Source: Silanimonas sp021297925 (GTDB taxonomy: Bacteria > Pseudomonadota > Gammaproteobacteria > Xanthomonadales > Xanthomonadaceae). Taken from it: DNA of 64,000 bases. A program made the position numbers and the translations under genes. Positions 7,893 to 18,144 of the stretch are shown one piece after another (the stretch's first letter is position 1; the number at the start of each line of letters is the position of its first letter). The stretch spans positions 1-64,000 of the forward strand of contig JAPZTL010000002.1 in assembly GCA_027532825.1 (NCBI GenBank). The letters run 5' to 3'. Below the pieces are notes generated by a model. It worked only from the letters and a program-made list of their open reading frames with translations. It was not told where the DNA came from and searched no databases.

Positions 7893-7922
7893 AAGAAAAG
7901 GGCCCGGAGATCGTCCGGGCCC
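7893..7922 (-). terminator. Terminator of the tmRNA gene
   Basis: On the minus strand GGGCCCGGA pairs with TCCGGGCCC around a 5-nt loop, followed by TTTTCTTT. It begins 8 nt beyond the CCA end of the tmRNA. Nothing else was seen between 7813 and 7892. Confidence 0.9.
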
Positions 7923-7928
7923 TCGTAG

Positions 7929-8283
<355 letters not shown>

Positions 8284-8319
8284 GGTTCCGCGGTCGTCAT
8301 GAAACAACCTTGCCCGCGC

Positions 8320-8348
8320 AGTATGGGGAGGGGGACGGGGGGGCGCAA
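8320..8348 (-). promoter_or_regulatory. Promoter of ssrA
   Basis: On the minus strand TTGCGC (8348-8343), a 17-nt spacer and CATACT (8325-8320) precede the mature tmRNA 5' end by about 37 nt, leaving a short leader for RNase P to remove. Confidence 0.7.
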
Positions 8349-8402
8349 GGCCGGCCGGGTGCGTGTTCAGCCTCCAAGGCCGGCCGACGCCGGTGCGGGG
8401 AC

Positions 8403-8900
8403 TCAGGCGTCCTTGTTGCGGTGGCGCAGGGCGCGCTGTTTCTCGCGCTGCCAATCCTTGTCGCGGGCGCTGTCGCGCTTGTCATGCTCCTGCTTGCCCT
8501 TGGCGAGGGCCAGTTCGAGCTTGACCTTGTTGCTTTTCCAGTACATCGCGGTCGGGACGAGGGTGTAGCCGTCGCGCTCGATCTTGCCGACCAGCTTGTC
8601 GATCTCGTGGCGATGCAGCAGCAGCTTGCGCGTGCGGCGATCGTCCGCCACGACATGGGTGCTGGCCTGGATCAGCGGGGTGATCTGGGCGCCGAAGAGG
8701 AAGATCTCGCCGCCCTTGATCATGGCGTAGGCATCGCCGATGTTGGCGCGTCCGGCGCGGATGGCCTTCAGTTCCCAGCCCTGCAGCGCCAGGCCGGCCT
8801 CGTAACGGTCGCCCAAGGCGTACTCGTGGCGCGCACGCTTGTTCAGCGCGATGGTGCCGCCACCGGATTCGGTATCCTTTTCTTTCTTCTTGCCTGCCAT
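8403..8900 (-). CDS. smpB: SsrA-binding protein SmpB
   Basis: A 165-residue protein that binds tmRNA and mimics the anticodon arm in the stalled ribosome. The core begins IALNKRARHEY and contains GWELKAIRAG, the AYAMIKGGEIFLFG strand and DDRRTRKLLLHR. The lysine/arginine-rich tail ends DWQREKQRALRHRNKDA, the part that inserts in the mRNA channel. The start MAGKKKEKD at 8900 gives a normal length; upstream in-frame codons would add unrelated residues overlapping ratA. It lies about 120 nt upstream of ssrA on the same strand, so the two halves of the rescue system are neighbours. The divergent ratA start is only 34 nt away. Confidence 0.97.
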   Translation of the reverse strand: MAGKKKEKDTESGGGTIALNKRARHEYALGDRYEAGLALQGWELKAIRAGRANIGDAYAMIKGGEIFLFGAQITPLIQASTHVVADDRRTRKLLLHRHEIDKLVGKIERDGYTLVPTAMYWKSNKVKLELALAKGKQEHDKRDSARDKDWQREKQRALRHRNKDA

Positions 8901-8934
8901 AGGCCCGCATTGTCGCACGGGGCCGCCGTCGCCG

Positions 8935-9384
8935 ATGACCCGCATCCAGCGCCACGCCCTCGTCATGCACTCCGCAGGCCGCATGTTCCATCTCGTGAAC
9001 GAGGTGGAGGCCTATCCGCGCTACTTCCCATGGTGCGAGAGGGCCACCGTCCTCGAGCGCGATGCGGAGGGGATGGTCGCGAAGCTCGACCTGCGGATCG
9101 CCGGCCTGCGCACCTCGTTCACGACGCGGAACCACTGGGTCGAGCCGGTGCGGCTCGACCTGCAGTTGGTCGATGGGCCGTTCCGCCGACTCGAGGGCCA
9201 CTGGACCTTCCATGCGCTCGACGAAGAGGCCTGCAAGGTGTCGTTGGATCTGGGCTTCGAAGTCGCCGGCCCGCTCGTGGGTCAGGCGCTGGCGCTGGGC
9301 TTCCAAGGCCTGGCCGATCGCCTCGTCGACGATTTCTGCCGGATCGCCAAGCACGCGGATGCCACGGGGGCGGGCCCCGCATGA
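8935..9384 (+). CDS. ratA: RatA/COQ10-type START-domain protein
   Basis: A 149-residue single START/polyketide-cyclase domain, beginning MTRIQRHALVMHSAGRMFHLV and containing YPRYFPWCERATVL. Family members were described as RatA, binding 50S subunits in E. coli, and as Coq10, binding ubiquinone; which role applies here is unsettled, and the quinone-binding role is at least as likely. ATG 8935 gives the usual length. It overlaps rnfH by 4 nt (ATGA), an arrangement found in many proteobacteria next to smpB. Confidence 0.92.
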   Translation: MTRIQRHALVMHSAGRMFHLVNEVEAYPRYFPWCERATVLERDAEGMVAKLDLRIAGLRTSFTTRNHWVEPVRLDLQLVDGPFRRLEGHWTFHALDEEACKVSLDLGFEVAGPLVGQALALGFQGLADRLVDDFCRIAKHADATGAGPA

Positions 9385-9662
9385 GCCGCCATGAGGTCAT
9401 CTATGCGGAAGCCGGACACGCGTGGCGACGGACCTTCGATCTGCCGGATGGGGCGACCGTCTCCGAGCTGCGGGCCCTAGTGCAAGAGCGATGCGGCGAC
9501 TGGCCGGACACCGCTCGATCGCCGGCGATGCTGGCGGTGTTCGGCCGGGAGGTCGATGGCGGTGAGGTGTTGCGGGAGGGCGATCGCCTCGAACTGCTGC
9601 GGGCGCTGCCCACGGACCCGAAGCGGGCACGCCGGGAGCGGGCGGGGCAGGTGCCGCGCTGA
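9381..9662 (+). CDS. rnfH: RnfH-family ubiquitin-like protein
   Basis: A 93-residue beta-grasp protein of the RnfH (RatB) family. It begins MSRHEVIYAEAGHAWRRTFDLP, has the loop VFGREVDGGEVLREGDRLELLRALPTDPK and a basic tail. The biochemical role is not established; it is nearly always coupled to ratA. The start ATG overlaps the ratA stop. A longer open frame extends upstream, but nothing in that extension resembles the family. Confidence 0.9.
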   Translation: MSRHEVIYAEAGHAWRRTFDLPDGATVSELRALVQERCGDWPDTARSPAMLAVFGREVDGGEVLREGDRLELLRALPTDPKRARRERAGQVPR

Positions 9663-9670
9663 GCGTCCGA

Positions 9671-10066
9671 TCAGCCGCGGCGGCGCGGCTTGTCCTTGTC
9701 CTTCGCGAGGTTCGGGCCGAAGCGCTCGACTTGTTCGCGCGCCATGGCGCTGTCGGCCTCCGGGAAGTATTCGCCTTCCCAGCGCGTCACGGCGTCGCCG
9801 TCGAAATGCACCGTGAACACCTTGACCTCGGCGTCGCCATGACCGCGGCGCTCGCTCGCGACGTAGTCCCAGCGATTGCGGCGGAAGGGGTCGGAGACCG
9901 ACGGTGTGCCCAGCAGGGCGAGGACCTGACGCTTGGTCATGCCGACTTGCAGTTGGCCGACGGCCTTTTGCTCGAGGAGGTTGCCCTGGAAGATCGGCTG
10001 TTTGTAGAGGCAGCCCGTCAGCGCGAGCGGAGCGGCGAGGACGAGGACGGTGAGGAGGCGGCGCAT
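9671..10066 (-). CDS. bamE: Outer membrane assembly lipoprotein BamE
   Basis: A 131-residue lipoprotein. MRRLLTVLVLAAPLALTGC is a lipoprotein signal with lipobox LTGC. The mature part carries the SmpA/OmlA core: IFQGNLLEQKAVGQLQVGMTKRQVLALLG, then PFRRNRWDYV. It belongs to the BAM complex that inserts beta-barrel proteins in the outer membrane. Divergent from fur, as in many gammaproteobacteria. The tail KDKDKPRRRG is basic. Confidence 0.95.
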   Translation of the reverse strand: MRRLLTVLVLAAPLALTGCLYKQPIFQGNLLEQKAVGQLQVGMTKRQVLALLGTPSVSDPFRRNRWDYVASERRGHGDAEVKVFTVHFDGDAVTRWEGEYFPEADSAMAREQVERFGPNLAKDKDKPRRRG

Positions 10067-10095
10067 GGCATCTCGACGGGGCGGAAACCCCGCGA

Positions 10096-10104
10096 TGATA
10101 CACT
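10096..10104 (+). promoter_or_regulatory. Extended -10 element upstream of fur
   Basis: TGATACACT reads as a TGn extension plus TACACT, 54 nt before the fur ATG, with no clear -35. No Fur-box palindrome could be recognised in the bamE-fur gap, so autoregulation is not supported from sequence. Confidence 0.4.
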
Positions 10105-10157
10105 CGGATTCCCGTCGCGCCGCCCGAGCCGGCGGTCGTGCAAGGAGCCCCGGACCG

Positions 10158-10571
10158 ATGCCGCTCGAATCCCGCGACCTTCGAAAGGTCGGCCTCAAGG
10201 TCACGATCCCGCGGATGCGGATCCTCGACATCCTCGAGCGCCAGACCCCGGGCAAGCACATGAGCGCGGAGGACATCTACCGCGTCCTCCTTGAGCAGGG
10301 CGATGACATCGGGCTGGCCACCGTGTACCGGGTGCTGACCCAGTTCGAAGCCGCCGGGCTCGTGCTCAAGCACCATTTCGAGGGCGGCCAAGCCGTTTAC
10401 GAACTGGACCACGGCGACCACCACGACCACATGGTCGACCTCGACACCGGCAAGGTGATCGAGTTCCAGAGCCCCGAGATCGAACGCCTGCAGCAGGCCA
10501 TCGCCGCCCAGCATGGCTATGAGATCGAGGAGCACTCGCTGGTGCTCTACGTCCGTCGCAAGCGCGGCTGA
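10158..10571 (+). CDS. fur: Ferric uptake regulator Fur, cysteine-free
   Basis: A 137-residue iron-responsive repressor. The winged helix holds SAEDIYRVLL and GLATVYRVLTQFEAAGLV; the regulatory domain has HHFEGGQAVYEL and the histidine cluster HGDHHDHM. Where E. coli Fur has HLICLDCGKVIEF with the CxxC structural zinc site, this reads HMVDLDTGKVIEF, and there is no cysteine anywhere in the protein; the C-terminus ends YVRRKRG with no cysteine-rich tail. The structural zinc site is therefore absent, a trait I believe is shared with other Lysobacterales. ATG 10158 has AAGGAG 10 nt upstream. Confidence 0.95.
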   Translation: MPLESRDLRKVGLKVTIPRMRILDILERQTPGKHMSAEDIYRVLLEQGDDIGLATVYRVLTQFEAAGLVLKHHFEGGQAVYELDHGDHHDHMVDLDTGKVIEFQSPEIERLQQAIAAQHGYEIEEHSLVLYVRRKRG

Positions 10572-10604
10572 GTCGCTGAACGACCGCCAACAGCCGGAAG
10601 GGAT

Positions 10605-12272
10605 TCAGCCCTTCCGCGCTTTCTCCAGCATTTGCCGGGCGCTGGTCCGCACGGCGGCGGTGATCTCGACGCCGCCGAGCATCCGCGCGATCTCGTCCAC
10701 GCGGCCCGCCTCGTCGAGCTCGGCTGGCTCGGACCAGGTGTCGCGGCCGTCGGTCGCCTTCGTGACCCGCCAGTGAGCGTGCCCCTGGGCCGCCACCTGC
10801 GGCAGGTGGGTCACGCAGAGCACCTGTCGGCCGCTGCCCAGACGGCGCAGGGTCTGGCCCACGACTTCGGCAACGGCGCCGCCGATGCCGGTGTCCACTT
10901 CGTCGAAGACCATCGTCGGGGTGTCGTCGAGACCGAGCGTGGCCACCTCGATCGCCAACGCGATGCGCGCCAGTTCGCCGCCCGAGGCCACCTTGCGCAG
11001 CGCCCGCGGCGGCTGGCCGGGGTTGGCACTGACGAGGAACTCGACCCGTTCCAGCCCTTGGACCTGCGGTCGCGGATCGTCGACCGGCTCGAGCTGGACC
11101 TCGAAGCGGCCACCGCCCATGCCGAGGCCGGCCATCAGCCCGGCCACCGCCGTGCCCAAGGCCTCGGCATCGGTGCTGCGCGCGGCTGACAGGGCCTCGG
11201 CCGCCTCGCGCCAGGCCCGCGCCGCGGCCTCGCGCTCGGCGACGAGCGACGCAAGCCGCGCTTCGGCACCGTCGAGCGCCGCCAGTTCGGCAGCCAGCGC
11301 GTCCCGGCGGGCTGACAGGTCGGCCAGTGGCACGCGGTGCTTGCGGGCGAGGTCGTGCAGGCGCGAGAGCCGACGCTCGGCCTCGGCCAGATCCTCCGGA
11401 TCGAGGTCGAAGCCATCGCGCGCCTGCTCGACCAGGGCGACGGCTTCCGCGAGTTGGAGCCGCGCGGATTCCGCGAGGCCCGCGGCCTCCGCGAGGCGGG
11501 GTTCATCGGCCGTCCACTTGGCGAGGGCGGCCAGCGCCTGGCCGATGGGCGCCATGGCCCCGTCCTCGTCCCCCAGCAAAAGCATGGCGCGTTCGCTGGC
11601 CTGCACCAGCGCCTCGGCCTGGGTGGCGCGCCGGTGCAGGGCCTGCAGGCCGGCGAGGCTGGCCTCGTCGAGGGTTTCCGCCTCCAGCTCGGCGAGCTGG
11701 TGGCGCAGGAAGTCGACGCGGTCGTTCACGTCGCCCCGCGCCTGCAGCTCGGCGACCGCCCGGTCGGCCTGCTGCCAGCGGCGGGCGAGGTCGCGGACCG
11801 GGGCCGCGAGGGTGGCGCGGCGGCCGAAGGCGTCCAGCAGGGCGAGTTGGCGGTCGCGGGACAGCAGGGCCTGGTGCTCGTGCTGGCCGTGGATCTCGAC
11901 CAGGTGCCCCCCGAGGGCGGCCAGCTGGCCCAGCGTCGCGGCGCGGCCGTTGATCCAGGCTTTGGAACCGCCGTCGGCCTTCACCACGCGGCGCAGCTGG
12001 CAGGCGCCGTCGTCGTCGAGCTCGTGCTCGTCCAGCCAGGCCGCCGCGGCCGGGGCATCGGCGAGGTCGAACTCCGCCGCGACTTCGGCGCGGGCGGCAC
12101 CGGTGCGGACCATCCCGGCGTCGGCGCGGGCGCCGGTCAGCCACAGCAGGGCGTCGACCAGCAGGGACTTGCCGGCACCCGTCTCGCCGGACACCACCGT
12201 CATGCCCGGCCCCGGCCGGAGTTCGGCGGTGCGGACGACGGCGAAGTCGCGGAGGGCGAGCTGCTTGAGCAT
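10605..12272 (-). CDS. recN: DNA repair ATPase RecN
   Basis: A 555-residue SMC-like protein for double-strand-break repair. Walker A GETGAGKS at residues 29-36, long central coiled coil (about 150-360) rich in Ala, Glu and Arg, and a C-terminal ATPase half with ANPGQPPRALRKVASGGELARI (signature) and MVFDEVDTGIGG (Walker B), then VLCVTHLPQVAA. Convergent with fur. The last codons overlap a hairpin (GGAAGGG/CCCTTCC, 10596-10615) that could weakly terminate either gene. No LexA-box was recognised upstream. Confidence 0.97.
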   Translation of the reverse strand: MLKQLALRDFAVVRTAELRPGPGMTVVSGETGAGKSLLVDALLWLTGARADAGMVRTGAARAEVAAEFDLADAPAAAAWLDEHELDDDGACQLRRVVKADGGSKAWINGRAATLGQLAALGGHLVEIHGQHEHQALLSRDRQLALLDAFGRRATLAAPVRDLARRWQQADRAVAELQARGDVNDRVDFLRHQLAELEAETLDEASLAGLQALHRRATQAEALVQASERAMLLLGDEDGAMAPIGQALAALAKWTADEPRLAEAAGLAESARLQLAEAVALVEQARDGFDLDPEDLAEAERRLSRLHDLARKHRVPLADLSARRDALAAELAALDGAEARLASLVAEREAAARAWREAAEALSAARSTDAEALGTAVAGLMAGLGMGGGRFEVQLEPVDDPRPQVQGLERVEFLVSANPGQPPRALRKVASGGELARIALAIEVATLGLDDTPTMVFDEVDTGIGGAVAEVVGQTLRRLGSGRQVLCVTHLPQVAAQGHAHWRVTKATDGRDTWSEPAELDEAGRVDEIARMLGGVEITAAVRTSARQMLEKARKG

Positions 12273-12337
12273 GGGGCGCGATCGGAGCCGGGCGAAGGAG
12301 GGCGAACGCTAGCATCGGGCCATGGCGGCGCCAACGC

Positions 12338-12366
12338 TTGCCATCGGTGGGGCGCGGACTTATCTA
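12338..12366 (+). promoter_or_regulatory. Sigma-70-type promoter of hrcA
   Basis: TTGCCA (12338-12343), exactly 17 nt, TATCTA (12361-12366), ending 39 nt before the chosen hrcA ATG. It supports starting the protein at 12406 and not at an in-frame ATG at 12322. No CIRCE element lies here. Confidence 0.6.
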
Positions 12367-12405
12367 TGCGACATCCGCCCGGAACCCCGGGACCTCCGCC
12401 TCGCG

Positions 12406-13458
12406 ATGCCCTCCGCCTCCCACCGCCTCGACCCTCGCGCCCGCCACTTGCTGCGGTCGCTGGTGCACCAGTACATCGCCCACGGCGAGCCCGTGGGGTC
12501 CCGCACGCTGGCGCGGCAGTCGGGTCTCGACGTCAGTGCCGCGACCATTCGCAACATCATGGCGGACCTCGAGGAACTCGGGCTGGTGGCGGCCCCGCAC
12601 ACCAGCGCGGGTCGGATCCCGACAGCACACGGCTACCGGGTCTTCGTCGACAGCCTCATCGAGGTGCCGACGCTCCCCGATGAGGGGCTGGTCCGCCAGC
12701 TGGCCCGCCAACTGCCGCACGGGCAGGGCACGCAGGGCCTGCTCGCCGGGGCCACGGAGCTGTTGTCGTCGATGAGCCATTCGGTTGGCGTGGTGACGGT
12801 GCCGCAGCGCAGCGCCTTCGCGTTCCGTCACATCGAGTTCGTGCCCATCGACGGCCAGCGGGTGCTGGTCGTGCTGGTCTTCATGGACCACGAGGTGCAG
12901 AACCGGATCATCCAGGCCCGCCGGCCCTACACGCCGGAGGAACTGGAGCAGACCGCCAATTTCCTGAATCGCCACTACGCGGGCCGGACCTGGGCCGAGA
13001 TCCGCGCCGCCCTGCTGGCCGAACTGAAGGCCACCCGGAGCGAGCTGGAGCGCATCCTCTCGGCCGCCGTCGAGCTTTCGGAGCAGGCGATGCCGGAGGC
13101 GCCGGAGGACATGCTGGTGGCCGGGCAGACCCGCCTGATGGGCAGCCCGGACCTTGCCGACCTCGAGCGACTGCGCGGCCTGTTCGACGCCTTCGCCCAA
13201 AAGCGCGAACTGCTCGGCCTGCTGGAACGCTGCTCGCGCGCGCAGGGTGTCCGCATCTTCATCGGCGAGGAAACCGGCCTTGCGCCGTTGGGCGGTTGCA
13301 CCGTCGTGACGGCGCCGTATGCGGTCAACGGCCGGGTGCTGGGCGTGCTGGGCGTGATCGGGCCGACCCGCATGGCCTACGAGCAGGTCATCCCGATGGT
13401 TCAGGCCACCGCCGATCTGGTCGGGCAGGCCTTGAAAGACGCCGCCCCGGCCCCATAA
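12406..13458 (+). CDS. hrcA: Heat-inducible transcription repressor HrcA
   Basis: A 350-residue repressor that normally binds CIRCE elements and is folded by GroEL. The N-terminal winged helix reads HLLRSLVHQYIAHGEPVGSR and VSAATIRNIMADLEELGLV, followed by PHTSAGRIPTAHGYR. The GAF-like core and the C-terminal IGPTRMAYEQVIPMVQATADLV match the family. First gene of hrcA-grpE-dnaK-dnaJ. I found no TTAGCACTC-type repeat upstream of hrcA, grpE, dnaK or dnaJ, so its target in this genome is probably elsewhere (groESL). Confidence 0.96.
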   Translation: MPSASHRLDPRARHLLRSLVHQYIAHGEPVGSRTLARQSGLDVSAATIRNIMADLEELGLVAAPHTSAGRIPTAHGYRVFVDSLIEVPTLPDEGLVRQLARQLPHGQGTQGLLAGATELLSSMSHSVGVVTVPQRSAFAFRHIEFVPIDGQRVLVVLVFMDHEVQNRIIQARRPYTPEELEQTANFLNRHYAGRTWAEIRAALLAELKATRSELERILSAAVELSEQAMPEAPEDMLVAGQTRLMGSPDLADLERLRGLFDAFAQKRELLGLLERCSRAQGVRIFIGEETGLAPLGGCTVVTAPYAVNGRVLGVLGVIGPTRMAYEQVIPMVQATADLVGQALKDAAPAP

Positions 13459-13506
13459 CCCCGCCCGACTGCTTCGAACAGCCGCGATCCGCGGCGGGGA
13501 ACCTCG

Positions 13507-14046
13507 ATGAACCACGAACCGAACCCGGCCGATCCGGCCGAGGCGACGGCCGGCGCCGCGCCGGCCGACCACCACGACGGCGAGCCGGATCTCGCGGCCG
13601 AGAACGCCGACCTCCGCGTCGCCCTCGCCCAGCTGCGCGAGGAGTCCCTGCGGGAGCGCGCCGAACTGGAGAACCAGCGTCGGCGCATGGCCCGCGAGCT
13701 CGAGACCGCCCGCCGCTTCGCCAACGAGCGCCTGCTCGGCGACCTGCTGCCGGTGTTCGACAGCCTGCACGCGGGCCTCAAGGCCGCGGGCATCGAGGCC
13801 CACCCGCTGCGCGAAGGCCTGGAGCTGACCCTCAAGCAGTTGCTCAAGACCGCCGCGGACAACGGCCTCGTCGAGGTCGACCCCAAGGGTTCGCCCTTCG
13901 ACCCGGAGCGCCATCAGGCCGTGACGCAGGCTCCGGCCCCGGAGGGTGTCGCCGCCGGCACCGTGCTCGAGGTCTTCCAGAAGGGTTATGTGCTCAACGA
14001 CCGCCTGCTGCGTCCCGCTCTGGTCGTCGTCGCCGCCGACGCCTGA
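13507..14046 (+). CDS. grpE: Nucleotide exchange factor GrpE
   Basis: A 179-residue DnaK co-chaperone that releases ADP. A disordered acidic N-terminus (about 1-35) leads into a long coiled coil with ALAQLREESLRERAELENQRRRM, then the four-helix and beta-wing region, including LLPVFDSLHAGL, FDPERHQAV and the C-terminal GYVLNDRLLRPALVVV. It starts 48 nt after hrcA and is followed by dnaK after a 123-nt gap with its own probable heat-shock promoter. Confidence 0.97.
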   Translation: MNHEPNPADPAEATAGAAPADHHDGEPDLAAENADLRVALAQLREESLRERAELENQRRRMARELETARRFANERLLGDLLPVFDSLHAGLKAAGIEAHPLREGLELTLKQLLKTAADNGLVEVDPKGSPFDPERHQAVTQAPAPEGVAAGTVLEVFQKGYVLNDRLLRPALVVVAADA

Positions 14047-14074
14047 ATCCCGGGCGGCGCGCGCGTGACGGCCA

Positions 14075-14103
14075 CTTGAAAAGCCGCGCGGCACCACCCA
14101 CCT
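14075..14103 (+). promoter_or_regulatory. Candidate sigma-32 heat-shock promoter of dnaK
   Basis: CTTGAAA (14075-14081) is a perfect sigma-32 -35 box; 14 nt later ACCCACCT (14096-14103) matches five of the seven defined positions of CCCCATNT. The dnaK start lies 66 nt downstream. Confidence 0.65.
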
Positions 14104-14169
14104 GAGTCACCAGTCCACGGCGCCACGCGCCGGCCCCGAACCGAACACAGAACTCCCGAGGAGACTCCC

Positions 14170-16083
<1,914 letters not shown>

Positions 16084-16121
16084 CGTTATCCACCCGAGCC
16101 TTCGGCTCGCATGGATCAACG

Positions 16122-16157
16122 GGCCGCGTTCGACCGGTCAAGCCGGTCAACGCGGCC
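16122..16157. repeat. Large inverted repeat between dnaK and dnaJ
   Basis: GGCCGCGTT (16122-16130) pairs with AACGCGGCC (16149-16157), and inside it GACCGG pairs with CCGGTC around TCAAG: 15 base pairs with one bulged C. No run of T follows, so it is more likely an mRNA-stabilising or processing hairpin than a terminator. A smaller hairpin (CGAGCC/GGCTCG, 16094-16108) precedes it. Confidence 0.6.
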
Positions 16158-16251
16158 GCGGTCTTGGCTTGGGATGGCGGGTGTCGGATGACGACGATCC
16201 GCCGCGTATTGACGACGCCGTGCGCAGAACGCGGCAGGTGACGGGGCGGCG

Positions 16252-17367
16252 ATGAGCAAGCGGGATTACTACGAAGTGCTGGGCGTTTCGAAGGGCGCGT
16301 CGGACGACGAGCTCAAGAAGGCCTACCGCCGCCTCGCGATGAAGCACCACCCCGACCGCAACCCGGGCGACGCGGCGGCGGAGGAGGCGTTCAAGGAGGC
16401 CAAGGAGGCCTACGACGTCCTCTCGGATGCGAACAAGCGCCGCATCTACGACCAGCACGGCCATGCCGCCTTCGAGCAGGGCACGGGCGGTGGTGGTGGC
16501 CCGGGTGGCTACGCCGACATGGGCGACATCTTCGGCGACATCTTCGGCGGTGGTCGCCAGCGCGGCGGCCCGCGACGCGGTTCCGACCTGCGCTACGTGA
16601 TGGAGCTCGACCTCGAGGAGGCCGTCGCCGGCATCGAGAAGCGCATCGAGGTGCCGACGATGGCGAACTGCGGTGCCTGCGACGGCACCGGCGCCGAGGA
16701 CAGGAAGACCGAGACCTGCGGCACCTGCCGAGGCGTCGGCCAGGTCCGCATGCAGCGCGGCATTTTCCAGATGCAGCAGACCTGCCCGTCCTGCGGCGGC
16801 AGTGGCAAGGTGATCCCCAAGCCCTGCAAGGCCTGCCACGGCACCGGCCGCGTGCGGCAGGAGAAGACGCTGTCGGTGAAGATCCCTGCGGGCGTCGACA
16901 CCGGCGACCGCATCCGGCTGCAGGGCGAGGGCGAGGTGGGCCAGCCCGGCGCGCCCAGCGGCGATCTGTACGTCGACATCCAGGTGCGGCCGCACCCCGT
17001 GTTCGAGCGCGAGGGCGACGACCTCTACTGCGAGATCCCGCTGCGGTTCTCGCAAGCGGCGCTCGGCGCCAGCATCGCGGTGCCGACGCTCGAGGGCGAG
17101 GTGGAGATCAAGATCCCTGCGGAGACGCAGACCGGCAAGCTCTTCCGCCTGCGCGGCAAGGGCGTGCGCTCCGTGCGTTCGCGCGCGCCCGGCGACCTGC
17201 ACGCCCGCGTCGTCGTCGAGACGCCGGTCAACCTGACCGCTCGCCAGCGCGAACTGCTGGAGGAGTTCGAACAGACCTTCCAAGGCGAGGACGCCGCGCG
17301 GCACTCCCCGAAGTCGAGCACCTTCTTCGACGGCGTGCGGGCCTTCTGGGACCGGATGACCGGCTGA
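16252..17367 (+). CDS. dnaJ: Chaperone DnaJ (Hsp40)
   Basis: A 371-residue co-chaperone that stimulates DnaK ATPase. J-domain with HPD at 33-35, a Gly/Phe-rich linker (GTGGGGGPGGYADMGDIFGD), then four zinc-binding CxxCxGxG repeats (CGACDGTG, CGTCRGVG, CPSCGGSG, CKACHGTG; about residues 140-205) and the two beta-barrel substrate domains. It is a full type I DnaJ. It follows dnaK after a 168-nt gap holding the 16122-16157 hairpin, which could lower its expression relative to dnaK. Confidence 0.98.
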   Translation: MSKRDYYEVLGVSKGASDDELKKAYRRLAMKHHPDRNPGDAAAEEAFKEAKEAYDVLSDANKRRIYDQHGHAAFEQGTGGGGGPGGYADMGDIFGDIFGGGRQRGGPRRGSDLRYVMELDLEEAVAGIEKRIEVPTMANCGACDGTGAEDRKTETCGTCRGVGQVRMQRGIFQMQQTCPSCGGSGKVIPKPCKACHGTGRVRQEKTLSVKIPAGVDTGDRIRLQGEGEVGQPGAPSGDLYVDIQVRPHPVFEREGDDLYCEIPLRFSQAALGASIAVPTLEGEVEIKIPAETQTGKLFRLRGKGVRSVRSRAPGDLHARVVVETPVNLTARQRELLEEFEQTFQGEDAARHSPKSSTFFDGVRAFWDRMTG

Positions 17368-17381
17368 CGCCGGCGCGGCGA

Positions 17382-17411
17382 TTGCCGATCGACGGCACCC
17401 GCCCGTAGCCT
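17382..17411 (+). promoter_or_regulatory. Candidate promoter of dapB, start codon at the transcription start
   Basis: TTGCCG (17382-17387), 18 nt, TAGCCT (17406-17411). The dapB ATG begins 8 nt after the -10, where transcription would start, and there is no room for a ribosome site. Suggests a leaderless mRNA. Confidence 0.45.
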
Positions 17412-17418
17412 GTCGGGC

Positions 17419-18144
17419 ATGAGCACCCCCATCGATCTCCTGATCCACGGCGCGTCGGGCCGGATGGGCCAGCGCCTCCTCGCGCTGGCGCCCGAGCATC
17501 CCGGCCTTCGACTCGTGGCGGCCGTCGCCCGTCGCGCCGACATCCCCGGCGTCGCCCCGGGGCTCGCGTGGCCGGCCGCCCGCCTGTCCGAGACCCCCGC
17601 CTTCGCGCTGATGGTGGATTTCAGCCTGCCGGAGGCGTTCGATGGCGCACTGGGGCTGGCTCTGGCGCGCGGGGCAGCTTTCGTCAGCGGCACCACCGGG
17701 TTGACACCGGCGCAGCGTGAGGCCCTCGACACGGCGGCCCGCCACATCCCCGTGCTGTGGGCGGCCAACTTCAGCCTCGGCGTGGCCGTCCTGTCCGACC
17801 TCGTCGAGCGCGCGGCCCGCGCCCTGCCGGGTTGGGACCTCGACATCGTCGAGAGCCACCACATCCACAAGAAGGATGCGCCTTCCGGCACCGCGCTGGC
17901 CCTCGGGGCCTCGGCGAAGGCGGGCGGGGCGGAGCCGCGCTACGCCAGCCTGCGGGCCGGCGACATCGTCGGCGAGCACTGGCTGCAGTTCGCTTCGGCT
18001 GGCGAGCGGGTGGAGTTGGCCCATCGCGCCAACTCGCGAGACATCTTCGCGCGCGGCGCCCTGGCCGTGGGCGAATGGCTGGCCGGGCAGCCGCCGGGCC
18101 ACTACACGATGCGCGACTGGGTGGCGGCGAAGGCCCTGGACTGA
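17419..18144 (+). CDS. dapB: 4-hydroxy-tetrahydrodipicolinate reductase
   Basis: A 241-residue NAD(P)H enzyme of the diaminopimelate/lysine pathway. Nucleotide-binding GASGRMGQRL at about 11-20, VDFSLPEA and SGTTGL strands, and the catalytic ESHHIHKKDAPSGTAL with the two histidines and lysine. It is somewhat shorter than the 270 residues usual in enterobacteria, mainly in loops of the N-terminal domain, but the fold motifs are complete. Follows dnaJ and precedes carA in the order seen in Xanthomonas. Confidence 0.96.
   Translation: MSTPIDLLIHGASGRMGQRLLALAPEHPGLRLVAAVARRADIPGVAPGLAWPAARLSETPAFALMVDFSLPEAFDGALGLALARGAAFVSGTTGLTPAQREALDTAARHIPVLWAANFSLGVAVLSDLVERAARALPGWDLDIVESHHIHKKDAPSGTALALGASAKAGGAEPRYASLRAGDIVGEHWLQFASAGERVELAHRANSRDIFARGALAVGEWLAGQPPGHYTMRDWVAAKALD

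Noticed and set aside
10067..10157. Fur box upstream of fur
   Set aside because: No GATAATGATAATCATTATC-like repeat could be made out.
10596..10615. Terminator between fur and recN
   Set aside because: The stem (GGAAGGG/CCCTTCC) overlaps the recN end and has no T-run, so it was not listed as a separate feature.
12273..14169. CIRCE element in the hrcA operon
   Set aside because: No TTAGCACTC or GAGTGCTAA pair was found in any gap of the operon.
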